Below the pieces are notes generated by a model. The model had not been told where the DNA came from. It was given only the letters and a program-made list of their open reading frames with translations, and searched no databases. Shown here piece by piece: positions 28,945 to 37,789 of a stretch of DNA of 64,000 nucleotides. This stretch comes from Methylobacterium thuringiense. GTDB lineage: Bacteria; Pseudomonadota; Alphaproteobacteria; Rhizobiales; Beijerinckiaceae. How positions within the stretch are numbered: position 1 is the first letter of the stretch; every line of letters starts with the position of its first letter. The position numbers and the translations under genes are program-made. Location: the NCBI RefSeq assembly GCF_022179645.1, contig NZ_BPRA01000014.1:62001-126000 (forward strand), read 5' to 3'.

Positions 28945-31089
28945 TTAGTGCCGAACCTGCAGGTCGATCCGATCGATGATGCAGTTCACTTCCGAGGACG
29001 GGCGCGGCTTACTGTACAGATAGCCTTGCGCCTGGTGGCAATTCCTGGATTTCAACTGTGCGATCTGCTCCTGATTTTCGACCCCCTCGGCCGTGGCGAT
29101 GATGCCCAGGCTGTCGCAGATGCCCATGACGGCCTGGACGATCGCATTGCAATCCGCGGCCTCTCCCAATCCCTCGATGAAGGAGCGATCGATCTTGATC
29201 TTGTCGAAGGGAAAGCTCCTCAGATAGCCGAGCGAGGAATAGCCCGTGCCGAAATCGTCCATCGAGATCGACAGCCCGAGGGCTTTCAGCTGATGCAGGA
29301 CGGCGCAGGTATGCGCGCTGTCGTTGATCATGATCGATTCGGTGATCTCGATTTCCAATCGTGTCGGGGCGAGGCCCGAGGCGGCGAGCGCCGACCGTAC
29401 GGTGTCGACGAGCCCGAACCCCCTGAACTGCGCCACCGACACGTTGACCGCGACCTTGATGTGCTCCGGCCATGCCGCCGCCTCGCGGCAGGCGGAGTGC
29501 AGGACCCAGGCGCCGATGTCGACGATCAGGCCGATTTCTTCGGCCAGGGGAATGAAATCGGCGGGAGGCACCAGGCCCCGCTGGGGCGAATGCCATCGGA
29601 TCAGGGCCTCGAACCCGCAGACCAGGTCGCGTTCGATGTCGACGATCGGCTGGTAGTAGAGTTCGAACTGGTTGGCCGCCAGGGCGGTCCGCAGATCGAG
29701 TTCGAGCCGCCGCCGCTCCTGCGGCAGCACGTCCATCCCCGGCTCGAAGTAGCAGTAGCGGCCGCGCCCGTGGGCCTTGGCCCGATAGAGTGCCAGATCG
29801 GCAGACTTGAGGATCTGGTCGGGGTCCATGCCGTCGCCGGGCGCGAGCGCGATACCGATGCTGACCCCGCTCGCGACGAGATGGCCGTCGATCTCCTTCG
29901 GAACAGACAGCGCACGGATCAGGCGATCGGCCAGGACCTTGCTGTCGTCCGGATGCCCGACATTGGTCTGAACGATGGCGAACTCGTCCCCGCCAAGCCG
30001 GGCGACGGTATCGGTCTCGCGAACGAGGCCGCGCAACTGCTCGGCGACGGAGACCAGCAGCGTGTCGCCCACCGGGTGTCCGAGCGTGTCGTTGATGGTC
30101 TTGAAGCGGTCGAGATCGAGGCAGAGGACCGCGCAAGGCTCGCCGCGCTTGACCCGGCGCAGGGCGTCGTCCAGCCGCTGGCGGAACATCACCCGGTTGG
30201 GCAGATCCGTCAGGGCGTCGTGCATCGCCATGTGGGCGATCTGATCCTGGGACCGGCTGCGGTCCGAGATGTCTTCGATCGTCGTCACCCACGATCCGTC
30301 GGCCATCGGCCGGTGGATGACGGAGACGACGGTGTCGGGCAGCATCTTCAGCACGGCGCCGCCCCCGCCCGCCTGCAGGATCAGCGCCCGCTGCTGTCCG
30401 TACAGGGCGCCGACCGAGACGGCCGGCTCCATCCGGCGGCGGCCGAGCAAGGCCCGCACGATGTCGACGAACGGCGTTCCCGGCACGATCTCGCCGGCCG
30501 ACAGGCCGCAGATCTCGGCCATCCGGGAATTCGCGAGGACGAGGCGCTCCTCGGCATCGAACAGGCAGAGCCCCTGGGACATGTTGGACAGGGCGGCATC
30601 GAGGTTCCGCACCAGACCGTCGCGATCGATCTTCTGGGCCGTCACGTCGCAGGTGACCTTCGCAAAGCCGACGAGCCGGCCGTCCGGATCGCGGATCGCT
30701 TCGAGGACGACATGCGCCCAGAAGCGGCTGCCGTCCTTGCGGACCCGCCAGCCATGGGTTTCGAACTTGGACTCCGCCGCTGCCGCGAGGGTCCTGGCCG
30801 GCGCTCCCGCGGCGCGATCCTCCGCAGTGTAGAAGGCCGAGACATGCAGCCCGATCGCTTCGGCGAAGGTATAGCCCTTGTTCCGTTCGGCGCCCTTGTT
30901 CCAACTCGATACGTTGCCCTCTGGCGTCAGCCTGTAGACCGCGTAATCGCTCACGGCCTCCAGCAGCATGCGGAAATCGTTCTGCATGGCGTTCGCGTCG
31001 AGATCGGAGTCACGATAAGCATCGGAGCTCGACAAGGTCATCTCAGGCCGCAGCAATGTTGTTCCGTCGATCTTATTCTGAAACTGCAT
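28945..31089 (-). CDS. PAS-PAS-GGDEF-EAL cyclic-di-GMP protein
   Basis: 714 residues, soluble. Two PAS domains (about 40-155 and 165-275) precede a diguanylate cyclase domain (about 290-450, RLGGDEFAIVQ intact) and a phosphodiesterase domain (about 465-710; CGFEALIRW, EITES, DDFGTGYSSLGYLRSF and AEGVEN intact). Both catalytic signatures look complete, so it could make or break c-di-GMP depending on the PAS signal. It is a single gene with a long AT-rich upstream region. Confidence 0.93.
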   Translation of the reverse strand: MQFQNKIDGTTLLRPEMTLSSSDAYRDSDLDANAMQNDFRMLLEAVSDYAVYRLTPEGNVSSWNKGAERNKGYTFAEAIGLHVSAFYTAEDRAAGAPARTLAAAAESKFETHGWRVRKDGSRFWAHVVLEAIRDPDGRLVGFAKVTCDVTAQKIDRDGLVRNLDAALSNMSQGLCLFDAEERLVLANSRMAEICGLSAGEIVPGTPFVDIVRALLGRRRMEPAVSVGALYGQQRALILQAGGGGAVLKMLPDTVVSVIHRPMADGSWVTTIEDISDRSRSQDQIAHMAMHDALTDLPNRVMFRQRLDDALRRVKRGEPCAVLCLDLDRFKTINDTLGHPVGDTLLVSVAEQLRGLVRETDTVARLGGDEFAIVQTNVGHPDDSKVLADRLIRALSVPKEIDGHLVASGVSIGIALAPGDGMDPDQILKSADLALYRAKAHGRGRYCYFEPGMDVLPQERRRLELDLRTALAANQFELYYQPIVDIERDLVCGFEALIRWHSPQRGLVPPADFIPLAEEIGLIVDIGAWVLHSACREAAAWPEHIKVAVNVSVAQFRGFGLVDTVRSALAASGLAPTRLEIEITESIMINDSAHTCAVLHQLKALGLSISMDDFGTGYSSLGYLRSFPFDKIKIDRSFIEGLGEAADCNAIVQAVMGICDSLGIIATAEGVENQEQIAQLKSRNCHQAQGYLYSKPRPSSEVNCIIDRIDLQVRH

Positions 31090-31733
31090 CAGACCGGCCT
31101 CGACGAATTTGCAGGGCTGAATTTATCGTAAGCTTGTCTTCAAAGATGAGTATCTATTTGTTAACATTTCATATTGTTGATATGATTAATTTTTATCCCG
31201 CTGATACAGTCGAAAATTGTCAGCATCCGCCAAATAGACTATCAGAAATTGTATTTTTCTTCGGGATGGACTTGAACGACCTGGCTTTCGGATGAGCCGT
31301 TCGTGTTTCGCCGTATGGCGGGAACAGGCCTCCGACGGCTCCAGGGACAGGTCCACATCGCCGAAGGGCGTCTCCTACCGTTTCCGGTCGATTGCAGCGG
31401 CGCCGTGCCTGTCCTCGCCCCCTGGGCGAGGGAGACCGCGCGCTAGCACGGTGGAGTGGCAGCGCCGAGCCTGTGCCGGCAACGCCGCGTCCCCTCCGTC
31501 CGCTTCGCGGCCATCTCCCCCACAGGGGGAGGAGGGACCTGCCGCATACCGATCCGATCGACCGGAAACGGGATCACGAAACAGCTGCGACACCGGAATG
31601 GCCGGTGGAAGCGCTCCGCTCGGCCGGAAGGCGCTCTCGGCGATCCTCGTGACGCGCCGTCCCGCCATCGGCGCATCGGTCGCGATCATGGAGGAGCCGC
31701 GATCGCATACCGACGTCGCGACGGGGACCGGCC
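31090..31733. other. Long intergenic region: AT-rich promoter part plus repeats
   Basis: About 640 bp. The part at 31120-31265 is far more AT-rich than the rest of the window and should hold the promoter of the GGDEF-EAL gene. The rest is GC-rich: an inverted repeat (31377-31392 with 31557-31571, built on CCGTTTCCGGTCGAT) encloses short palindromes such as CTCGCCCCCTGGGCGAG and CTCCCCCACAGGGGGAG. No coding region is supported. Confidence 0.55.
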
Positions 31734-32588
31734 TCAGGTCCGTAGCAGCTCGTTGATGCCGGTCTTCGCCCGGGTCTTGGCGTCGACGCGCTTGACGATG
31801 ACCGCGCAGTACAGGCCGGGGCCCGGGCTGCCATCGGGGAGCGGCTTGCCGGGGGTCGTGCCGGAGACGACGACCGAGTAGGGCGGCACGCGGCCGTAGA
31901 AGGTCTCGCCGGTGGCACGGTCGATGATGCGGGTCGAGGCGCCGATATAGACGCCCATGGAAAGCACCGAGCCCTCGCCGACGATCACGCCCTCGGCGAC
32001 TTCGGCGCGGGCGCCGACGAAGCAGTTGTCCTCGATGATCACCGGGTTGGCCTGCAGCGGCTCGAGCACGCCGGCGATGCCGGCGCCGCCGGAGATGTGG
32101 CAGTTCTTCCCCACCTGGGCGCAGGAGCCGATCGTCACCCAGGTGTCGACCATGGTGCCCTCCCCGACATAGGCGCCGAGGTTGACGAAGGACGGCATCA
32201 GCACCGCGCCCGGCGCGATGAAGGAACCGCGACGCACGAAACAGCCCGGCACGGCGCGGAACCCGCCGGTCCGGAACTCGGCCTCGCCCCAACCCTCGAA
32301 CTTCGAGGGCACCTTGTCCCACCAGGTGGACGAGCCCGGGCCGCCGGCGATCGGCACCATGTCGTTGAGGCGGAAGGAGAGCAGCACGGCCTTCTTCAGC
32401 CACTGGTTCACCTGCCAGCCTTCGCCGGGCTGGTCGCCGGTCTTGTAGGCGACGCGTTCCCGGCCGGAATCGAGCAGGTTCAGCGCGTCCTCGACGGCCT
32501 CGCGCACCGCGCCGGTGGTCGTGGTGGAGATGCCGGCGCGGTCTTCCCAGGCGGCTTCGATGGTCTGGGCGAGGGCGTCGTGGGACAT
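31734..32588 (-). CDS. dapD: Tetrahydrodipicolinate N-succinyltransferase DapD
   Basis: 284 residues, a normal length. It is a left-handed beta-helix (hexapeptide repeats such as [20 protein letters not shown] and [15 protein letters not shown]). It transfers succinyl from succinyl-CoA to tetrahydrodipicolinate in lysine and diaminopimelate synthesis. The ATG at 32588 is the family start; the 49 residues of open frame upstream are not part of it. dapE is not in the window. Confidence 0.95.
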   Translation of the reverse strand: MSHDALAQTIEAAWEDRAGISTTTTGAVREAVEDALNLLDSGRERVAYKTGDQPGEGWQVNQWLKKAVLLSFRLNDMVPIAGGPGSSTWWDKVPSKFEGWGEAEFRTGGFRAVPGCFVRRGSFIAPGAVLMPSFVNLGAYVGEGTMVDTWVTIGSCAQVGKNCHISGGAGIAGVLEPLQANPVIIEDNCFVGARAEVAEGVIVGEGSVLSMGVYIGASTRIIDRATGETFYGRVPPYSVVVSGTTPGKPLPDGSPGPGLYCAVIVKRVDAKTRAKTGINELLRT

Positions 32589-32647
32589 CGGGTGTTTCCG
32601 GGCGGGCGGGACGGCAAGAGCGCTTTCCGACGAAGTGGTCTCCGGTT

Positions 32648-32686
32648 CGTCGAAAGAAGGCGCGGCAAGACAGAAGCTCAGAGCCG
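32648..32686 (+). repeat. Dispersed element, copy C (short)
   Basis: 29 of 39 positions match 15701-15739 of copy B, starting CGTCGAAAGAA and ending AGAGCCG. The hairpin half of the element is absent. It lies between dapD and the GST gene. Confidence 0.4.
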
Positions 32687-32751
32687 AAGGCCTGAGACAG
32701 GCGGCCTCTCTACAAAAGCCGCCCGTCGCTGTCACGGTCCGGGGGCGCCTG

Positions 32752-33459
32752 TCAGCGTTTCGTACTCCCGGCGGTCTGGCCGAACATCACCTTCTTGGCG
32801 TCGTCGCTCATGGTCTTGCCGTGATCGGGATTGACCTCCGGGGCCTTGGCATAGGCGGCCCTCGTCGCCGGGCGTTCGGCAATCGCGTCGAACCAGCGCT
32901 TCAGGTGCGGATGGTCGTCGAGGCGCTGGCCCTGCTTCTCCCACGGCACGATCCAGGGATAGGCCGCCATGTCGGCGATGGAATAGTCGGGCCCGGCGAC
33001 GAACGCCCGGTCGGCCAGGCGCCGGTCGAGAACGCCGTAGAGGCGGTCGGTCTCGTTGACGTAGCGGTCGATCGCGTAGGGGATCTTTTCGGGCGCATAC
33101 TGCGAGAAATGGTGGTTCTGCCCGGCCATCGGCCCGAGCCCGCCCATCTGCCAGAACAGCCATTGCAGCACCTCGGCCCGGCCCCGGATGTCCTCGGGGA
33201 TGAACCGCCCGGTCTTGTCCGCGAGGTAGAGCAGGATCGCGCCGGATTCGAACAGCGCGACCGGCGCGCCACCGTCGGCCGGGTCGTGGTCGACGATCGC
33301 CGGCATCCGGTTGTTCGGGGCGATCTGCAGGAAGTCCGGCTTGAACTGGTCGCCCTTCCCGATGTTCACGGCCTGGATCCGGTAGGGCAGCCCGGTCTCC
33401 TCCAGGAACAGCGTCACCTTGTGACCGTTCGGGGTGGGCCAGTAATGCAGGTCGATCAT
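32752..33459 (-). CDS. Glutathione S-transferase, YfcG/nu-class type
   Basis: 235 residues. The thioredoxin-like domain starts [20 protein letters not shown]; the TPNG turn is typical of YfcG/YghU/Ure2p-like proteins, which use Thr/Asn rather than Tyr or Ser and work as glutathione-dependent disulfide oxidoreductases. [10 protein letters not shown] and [14 protein letters not shown] complete the glutathione site. The ATG at 33459 has a GGAG site. It is divergent from the flippase gene. Confidence 0.87.
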   Translation of the reverse strand: MIDLHYWPTPNGHKVTLFLEETGLPYRIQAVNIGKGDQFKPDFLQIAPNNRMPAIVDHDPADGGAPVALFESGAILLYLADKTGRFIPEDIRGRAEVLQWLFWQMGGLGPMAGQNHHFSQYAPEKIPYAIDRYVNETDRLYGVLDRRLADRAFVAGPDYSIADMAAYPWIVPWEKQGQRLDDHPHLKRWFDAIAERPATRAAYAKAPEVNPDHGKTMSDDAKKVMFGQTAGSTKR

Positions 33460-33617
33460 CGCATGCTCCGGAGACGCTGACGGGCTACCCTCTCGAGGGC
33501 CCACATGACCCTGCCCCGGAGCGTCGGCAACCGGCTTAACCCGCTCGAAACGCTGCGGCGGGTACGATGTGAACTGGTGCGTGTGCGCCTGCGCACGCCG
33601 ATTCGCGAAGAATCGCC

Positions 33618-34970
33618 ATGGCAGCGGGTCTTTCCTTCGACGCTACGGTCGGACGGCTGAAGGCGGCCCGTTCCGGCGCCGGTCTCTCGGCCGTGAGCGT
33701 GTTCGCCGTGCGGATCGCGGCCGCCGGCTTCGCCTACGCGGCGCAGGTCCTGATGGTCCGGCTGATGGGCGGGACCGAATACGGGATCTTCGCGACCGTC
33801 TGGGTCTGGATGACCATCCTCGGACACACCGCCACGCTCGGTCTCTCGCAGGGCGCCTGCCGCTTCCTGCCGGCAGCCGAGGCGCGGGGGCACCGGGCCG
33901 AGATGCGCGGCTTCCTCGCCGGAGGGGCGGCGGCGAGCATGGCGGGCGGATTGGCCGTGTCGCTGATCGGACTCGTCGCCCTGCGGGCCGAGGGCCATCT
34001 GCTCGCCGGCCCCTACGGCGTGCCGATCGTGATCGGCGCCCTGGTCCTCCCGCTCCTGGCCTTCCAGGATTACCTCGAAGGTGTCGCCCGCAGCCGCAAC
34101 TGGGCCGTGCTCGCCATCGCGCCGCCCTACCTGCTGCGCCAGGGCCTGATGATGGCCGCGATGGTCGTCGCGGTCCTGGCCGGCGCACCGGCCAAGGCCT
34201 CGGTGGCGTTGGCCTGCATGCTGCTGGCGACCGGCATCGCCGTGACCGTCCAGGGCGGCCTGCTCCTGGTGCGGCTCGGACCGCCGCTTCTACGGGGCGA
34301 GCGCCGCTACCGCTGGCGGGAATGGATGACCGCCTGCCTGCCGATCGCCGCCGTGGAACTCGCGGCGGCCGCCTTCGCCTTCGTCGACGTGCTCGTGCTC
34401 GGCCTGCTGATGCCGCCCGCCGCGGTGGGCCTGTACTTCGCCGCGACCCGCATCCAGCAGCTCGTGATCCTGGTCCATTATGCGGCCTCTGCCGCCACCG
34501 CGCAGCGCTTCACCGCCGCCAAGGCGCAGGGCGACATGGCCGGACTCGACAACCTTGTGCGCGATCAGGCCCGCTGGGTGCTCGGCGCCACCGCCCTCGT
34601 CGGCGCGGGCACGGTGATCGCGGCGCCGCTGCTGCTTGGCCTGTTCGGGCCGGAATTCCGCGAGAGTCTTCCGGTGCTGACGGTCCTCGTCGTCGGCAGC
34701 GTCGGAGCCAGCCTGTTCGGCCCCGGCGAAGACCTGCTGACCATGCTCGGCGGGGAGAAGCTCTGCGCCGGCATCACCGTGGCGATGCTCGGCCTCGGGG
34801 CCGTGCTCTGCTTCGCGCTCGTTCCGTGGCTCGGCCTGATCGGTGCGGCCTTGGCCATGGCCTGCGTGACGATCCTGCGCGCCGCCGCCATGGCGGTCGG
34901 CGCCCGGGCCATCCACGGCATTGCGACTCCGGCGTTTTCGCAGGTTTTCGCGCGCAGGACGGGGCGGTGA
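33618..34970 (+). CDS. Oligosaccharide flippase-like membrane protein (MOP superfamily)
   Basis: 450 residues with about 12-14 membrane segments and no soluble domain. The N-terminus (SVFAVRIAAAGFAYAAQVLMVRLMGGTEYGIFATVW) is typical of Wzx/MurJ-like polysaccharide flippases. It probably moves a lipid-linked saccharide across the inner membrane. It is coupled to the GNAT gene by a GTGA overlap, so both likely serve one envelope polysaccharide pathway whose glycosyltransferases lie elsewhere. Confidence 0.85.
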   Translation: MAAGLSFDATVGRLKAARSGAGLSAVSVFAVRIAAAGFAYAAQVLMVRLMGGTEYGIFATVWVWMTILGHTATLGLSQGACRFLPAAEARGHRAEMRGFLAGGAAASMAGGLAVSLIGLVALRAEGHLLAGPYGVPIVIGALVLPLLAFQDYLEGVARSRNWAVLAIAPPYLLRQGLMMAAMVVAVLAGAPAKASVALACMLLATGIAVTVQGGLLLVRLGPPLLRGERRYRWREWMTACLPIAAVELAAAAFAFVDVLVLGLLMPPAAVGLYFAATRIQQLVILVHYAASAATAQRFTAAKAQGDMAGLDNLVRDQARWVLGATALVGAGTVIAAPLLLGLFGPEFRESLPVLTVLVVGSVGASLFGPGEDLLTMLGGEKLCAGITVAMLGLGAVLCFALVPWLGLIGAALAMACVTILRAAAMAVGARAIHGIATPAFSQVFARRTGR

Positions 34971-36142
34971 TCGCACCGATGGGTCGTCGCGGAGCCGAGG
35001 CCAGAAAGGGCGCGTGTCGGGCCCGGCAATCGGTTGGGATCGTCGATCTGGCCACCCTGAGAGCCGAGCCGCAGGCCTGGGACGATTGCGTCGCGCGCGC
35101 CGTCGAACCCCATCCGCATTTCAGCCGGCACGTCATCGAGGCGCACCGCCAAGCCGGGCTGCTGCGCGACGACTGCGCCTTCGTCATCGTGCGCACCGGC
35201 GAGCGGCTCGACGCGATCCTGCCGTTCCGCAGCGGCCTCGACATCACCGGCCTCGGCACCGCGGTGGCCCAACCCGTCCTCTCGCCCTTCATGCCGTCGA
35301 GCGCGCCGCTCGTGGCCGGCGACGCCTTCGCCGATACTCTGGCGACCCTGGTCGCGGGTCTGGCAGAAGCCTCCGGCGGCCGCGCCTGGCGTTGGCCGCT
35401 GCTCTCGATTTCAGGCCGCGCCGGCCAAGGCCTGCTCGCCGCGATGCACGAGGCCGGCTGGACCACCGGTATCGTCGAAACCTTCGAGCGCCCGGTGCTC
35501 GACCGCCGCCCGAGCCACGATGCCTTCCTGACGGACCATCCGCACATGAGCCGGCTCAAGGACCTGCGCCGCCGCCGGCGCCGGCTCGCCGAGGCCGGCA
35601 CCCTCGAACGCGTCACCGCCACCGAAGGCGAGGCGCTCGCCTCGGCTCTCGAAGACTTCCTGGCCCTGGAAGCGGCGGGCTGGAAGGGCGAGGCCGGCAC
35701 GGCCCTGGCCTGCCGCCCCAAAACCCTTGCCCTCGCCCACGCTCTGTTTGCCGGCACGGCAGGCCCGGTCACCGTGCGGGCCGACACCCTCAGCCTCGAC
35801 GGGCGCCCCCTCGCCGTCAGCCTCGCGCTGATCGCCGGCGGCACGGCCTGTCTTCTCAAGACCGCCTACGACGAGCGCGAGCGCGCCCTCGCACCCGGCC
35901 TGGTATTGGAAGCCGAAATCGTTCGCGCCTTTCACGAGACCGCCTTCGCCGAGCGGCTGGACTCGGCGACACGCGCCGGTTCGGCCCTGGAGAGCCTCTA
36001 TCGCGAGCGCGAGACGATCGCCGAGATCATCGCGATGCCGCCCGGGGGCGAGGCCCGGCTGTCGATCGGGCGGCGCGTGGCGCTGGCCCGCTTCGAGCAC
36101 CGGGCGAAGGCGGAGGCCAAACGCCTGCTGAAGCGCGGCTGA
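34967..36142 (+). CDS. GNAT-family acyltransferase (CelD/BcsL-like)
   Basis: 391 residues from a GTG that overlaps the flippase stop (GTGA); an ATG at 34979 is an alternative. The second half carries the GNAT-like core of CelD/BcsL proteins (SRLKDLRRRRRRLAEAG, then DFLALEAAGWKG, LLKTAYDERERALAPGLVL). Such proteins acylate or otherwise modify exopolysaccharide precursors, including in cellulose gene clusters. The substrate here is unknown. Confidence 0.78.
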   Translation: MIAPMGRRGAEARKGACRARQSVGIVDLATLRAEPQAWDDCVARAVEPHPHFSRHVIEAHRQAGLLRDDCAFVIVRTGERLDAILPFRSGLDITGLGTAVAQPVLSPFMPSSAPLVAGDAFADTLATLVAGLAEASGGRAWRWPLLSISGRAGQGLLAAMHEAGWTTGIVETFERPVLDRRPSHDAFLTDHPHMSRLKDLRRRRRRLAEAGTLERVTATEGEALASALEDFLALEAAGWKGEAGTALACRPKTLALAHALFAGTAGPVTVRADTLSLDGRPLAVSLALIAGGTACLLKTAYDERERALAPGLVLEAEIVRAFHETAFAERLDSATRAGSALESLYRERETIAEIIAMPPGGEARLSIGRRVALARFEHRAKAEAKRLLKRG

Positions 36143-36279
36143 GCCTTCTCCATCACCCGCGTTGCCACCGCGCGCGCGCCGGTCCTATAACGCAGCCCCA
36201 TTCCGCGAGACGTCAGGCGTAGAGGATCCCGCTCTCGGGAGCCCTCCGCTCATCCGACACAAGAAGAAAAGGTCACGCC

Positions 36280-37029
36280 ATGGCCGGGCATTCCCAGTTC
36301 AAGAACATCATGCACCGCAAGGGCCGCGTCGACGCGGTCCGCTCGAAGCTGTTCGGCAAGCTCGCCCGCGAGATCACGGTCGCAGCCAAGCTCGGCATGC
36401 CCGACCCTGCGATGAATGCCCGCCTGCGCGCGGCCATCGTCGCAGCGCGGGCCGAGAACGTGCCCAAGGACAACATCGAGCGCGCCATCAAGAAGGCCAG
36501 CGGCGCCGACGGCGAGAACTACGAGGAGATCCGCTACGAGGGCTACGGCCCCGGCGGCGCCGCGCTGATCGTCGAGGCGCAGACCGACAACCGCAACCGC
36601 ACGGCCAGCGACGTGCGCTCGGCCTTCACCAAGTCCGGTGGCAGCCTCGCCGAGACCGGCGCCGTCGCCTTCATGTTCGACCATGTCGGGCTGGTCGAGT
36701 TCGCCCCCGAGGTCGGCGATGCCGACGCCGTGCTGGAAGCCGCCATCGAGGCCGGCGCAGACGACGTCCGCTCCTCCGAGGACGGCCACGAGATCTTTTG
36801 CGAGCAGACCGCCTATGGCGAGGTCTCGAAGGCGCTGGAGGCGCGATTCGGCGAGCCGCGCCGCACCGCCTTGATCTGGAAGGCCCAGAACTTGGTCGAC
36901 GTCGACGACGAGACCGGCGAGAAGCTGATCCGCCTCGTCGAGGTCATCGAGGACCAGGACGACGTCCAGAACGTCTTCGTGAATTTCTCCTTGTCGCCGG
37001 AACTGATGGCCCGGCTGGCGGACCAGTAG
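36280..37029 (+). CDS. yebC: YebC/PmpR-family protein (TACO1 family)
   Basis: 249 residues, a full-length member: [19 protein letters not shown] start, then [25 protein letters not shown] and [27 protein letters not shown]. The family is described as transcriptional regulators and, more recently, as helpers of translation through difficult sequences. In many bacteria it precedes ruvC; here ruvCAB does not follow. Confidence 0.95.
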   Translation: MAGHSQFKNIMHRKGRVDAVRSKLFGKLAREITVAAKLGMPDPAMNARLRAAIVAARAENVPKDNIERAIKKASGADGENYEEIRYEGYGPGGAALIVEAQTDNRNRTASDVRSAFTKSGGSLAETGAVAFMFDHVGLVEFAPEVGDADAVLEAAIEAGADDVRSSEDGHEIFCEQTAYGEVSKALEARFGEPRRTALIWKAQNLVDVDDETGEKLIRLVEVIEDQDDVQNVFVNFSLSPELMARLADQ

Positions 37030-37227
37030 GCCCGGCATTACCGTGTCGTTCTGACGCAGTTCGATGCCGACGATTCCATCGTCTGCCTAAACAATGTTCT
37101 GGCAGCCGATCGGTGACAGGATCATGCTGGCGCCGCTGTCCAGAGTACGACGGCATGCATCCTGTGGATGGCTCTTTGTCCATTTGGTGCGGTGCACAAA
37201 GCGTATGGAAGCGCCTAGTCTCGGGCG

Positions 37228-37620
37228 ATGACCTCTGCGAGTCGTGCCGTGAAGAAGATCCTGAAGAACTTCGCCGACCTGCCCCCGATCCGGGTGCGCA
37301 AGGAACCGCCGACGCTGGTCGAGGCGGTCGCCGCCGCGCAGGATCTCGCCGACGATGTCGAGCAACAGGTCGAGATCGCGGCCGGCCTGATCGGCCTTCC
37401 CCTCGACGAGGTTCGCCCCCACGTGCTCGCCGCCGCAAAGGAACGGCAGGAGCGGCCGCGGGAGCGGCTTCCCGAACGGACCTTCGACCGGATGCCCGAC
37501 CGGATCATGAGTCCCGGCTCACCGACCCGTGCCCCGCGCACCGTAGTCGTCGAGCGCCGGACCCGCCCGACCGTAGTGATCGAGCGCCGCAGCGGGCGCC
37601 CGCTCGAGCCGCGCCGCTAG
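37228..37620 (+). CDS. Hypothetical protein, Arg/Pro-rich C-terminus
   Basis: 130 residues. A helical N-terminal half (about 1-75: LVEAVAAAQDLADDVEQQVEIAAGLIG) is followed by a basic disordered tail with repeated VVxERR units (TVVVERRTRPTVVIERRSG). No signal or membrane segment is seen. The 110-bp dispersed repeat begins one base after its stop codon. I do not recognise the family. Confidence 0.65.
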   Translation: MTSASRAVKKILKNFADLPPIRVRKEPPTLVEAVAAAQDLADDVEQQVEIAAGLIGLPLDEVRPHVLAAAKERQERPRERLPERTFDRMPDRIMSPGSPTRAPRTVVVERRTRPTVVIERRSGRPLEPRR

Positions 37621-37621
37621 A

Positions 37622-37731
37622 AGCAGGCTGCGAAAAAGTGGCAACGGTTTTTTGCGCGAAGCCTGCTCTCAACTTTTGAACCGATTACGTTTTCTGCGTT
37701 TTGATCGGACCGATCAAAACGCAGCGTGATC
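37622..37731. repeat. 110-bp dispersed palindromic repeat, copy 1
   Basis: Two inverted repeats in tandem: AGCAGGCT (37622-37629) with AGCCTGCT (37660-37667), and a perfect 31-nt palindrome (37694-37724, 15-bp arms, one-base centre). It is 90% identical (11 mismatches, no gaps) to 57162-57271. It begins immediately after a stop codon, so it may end transcription before bioA. Confidence 0.85.
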
Positions 37732-37789
37732 GAGGCGTCTCCGACAGCTGGACTTGACCCGGGACGCCCCTGCCTCGCATCCCGTCGCC

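Noticed and set aside
28180-31131. Plus-strand open frame of 983 aa opposite the GGDEF-EAL gene
   Set aside because: Antisense shadow; all catalytic motifs are on the minus strand.
31292-31756. Plus-strand open frame of 154 aa between the GGDEF-EAL gene and dapD
   Set aside because: It is composed of inverted-repeat sequence, has no ribosome site and overlaps the dapD end.
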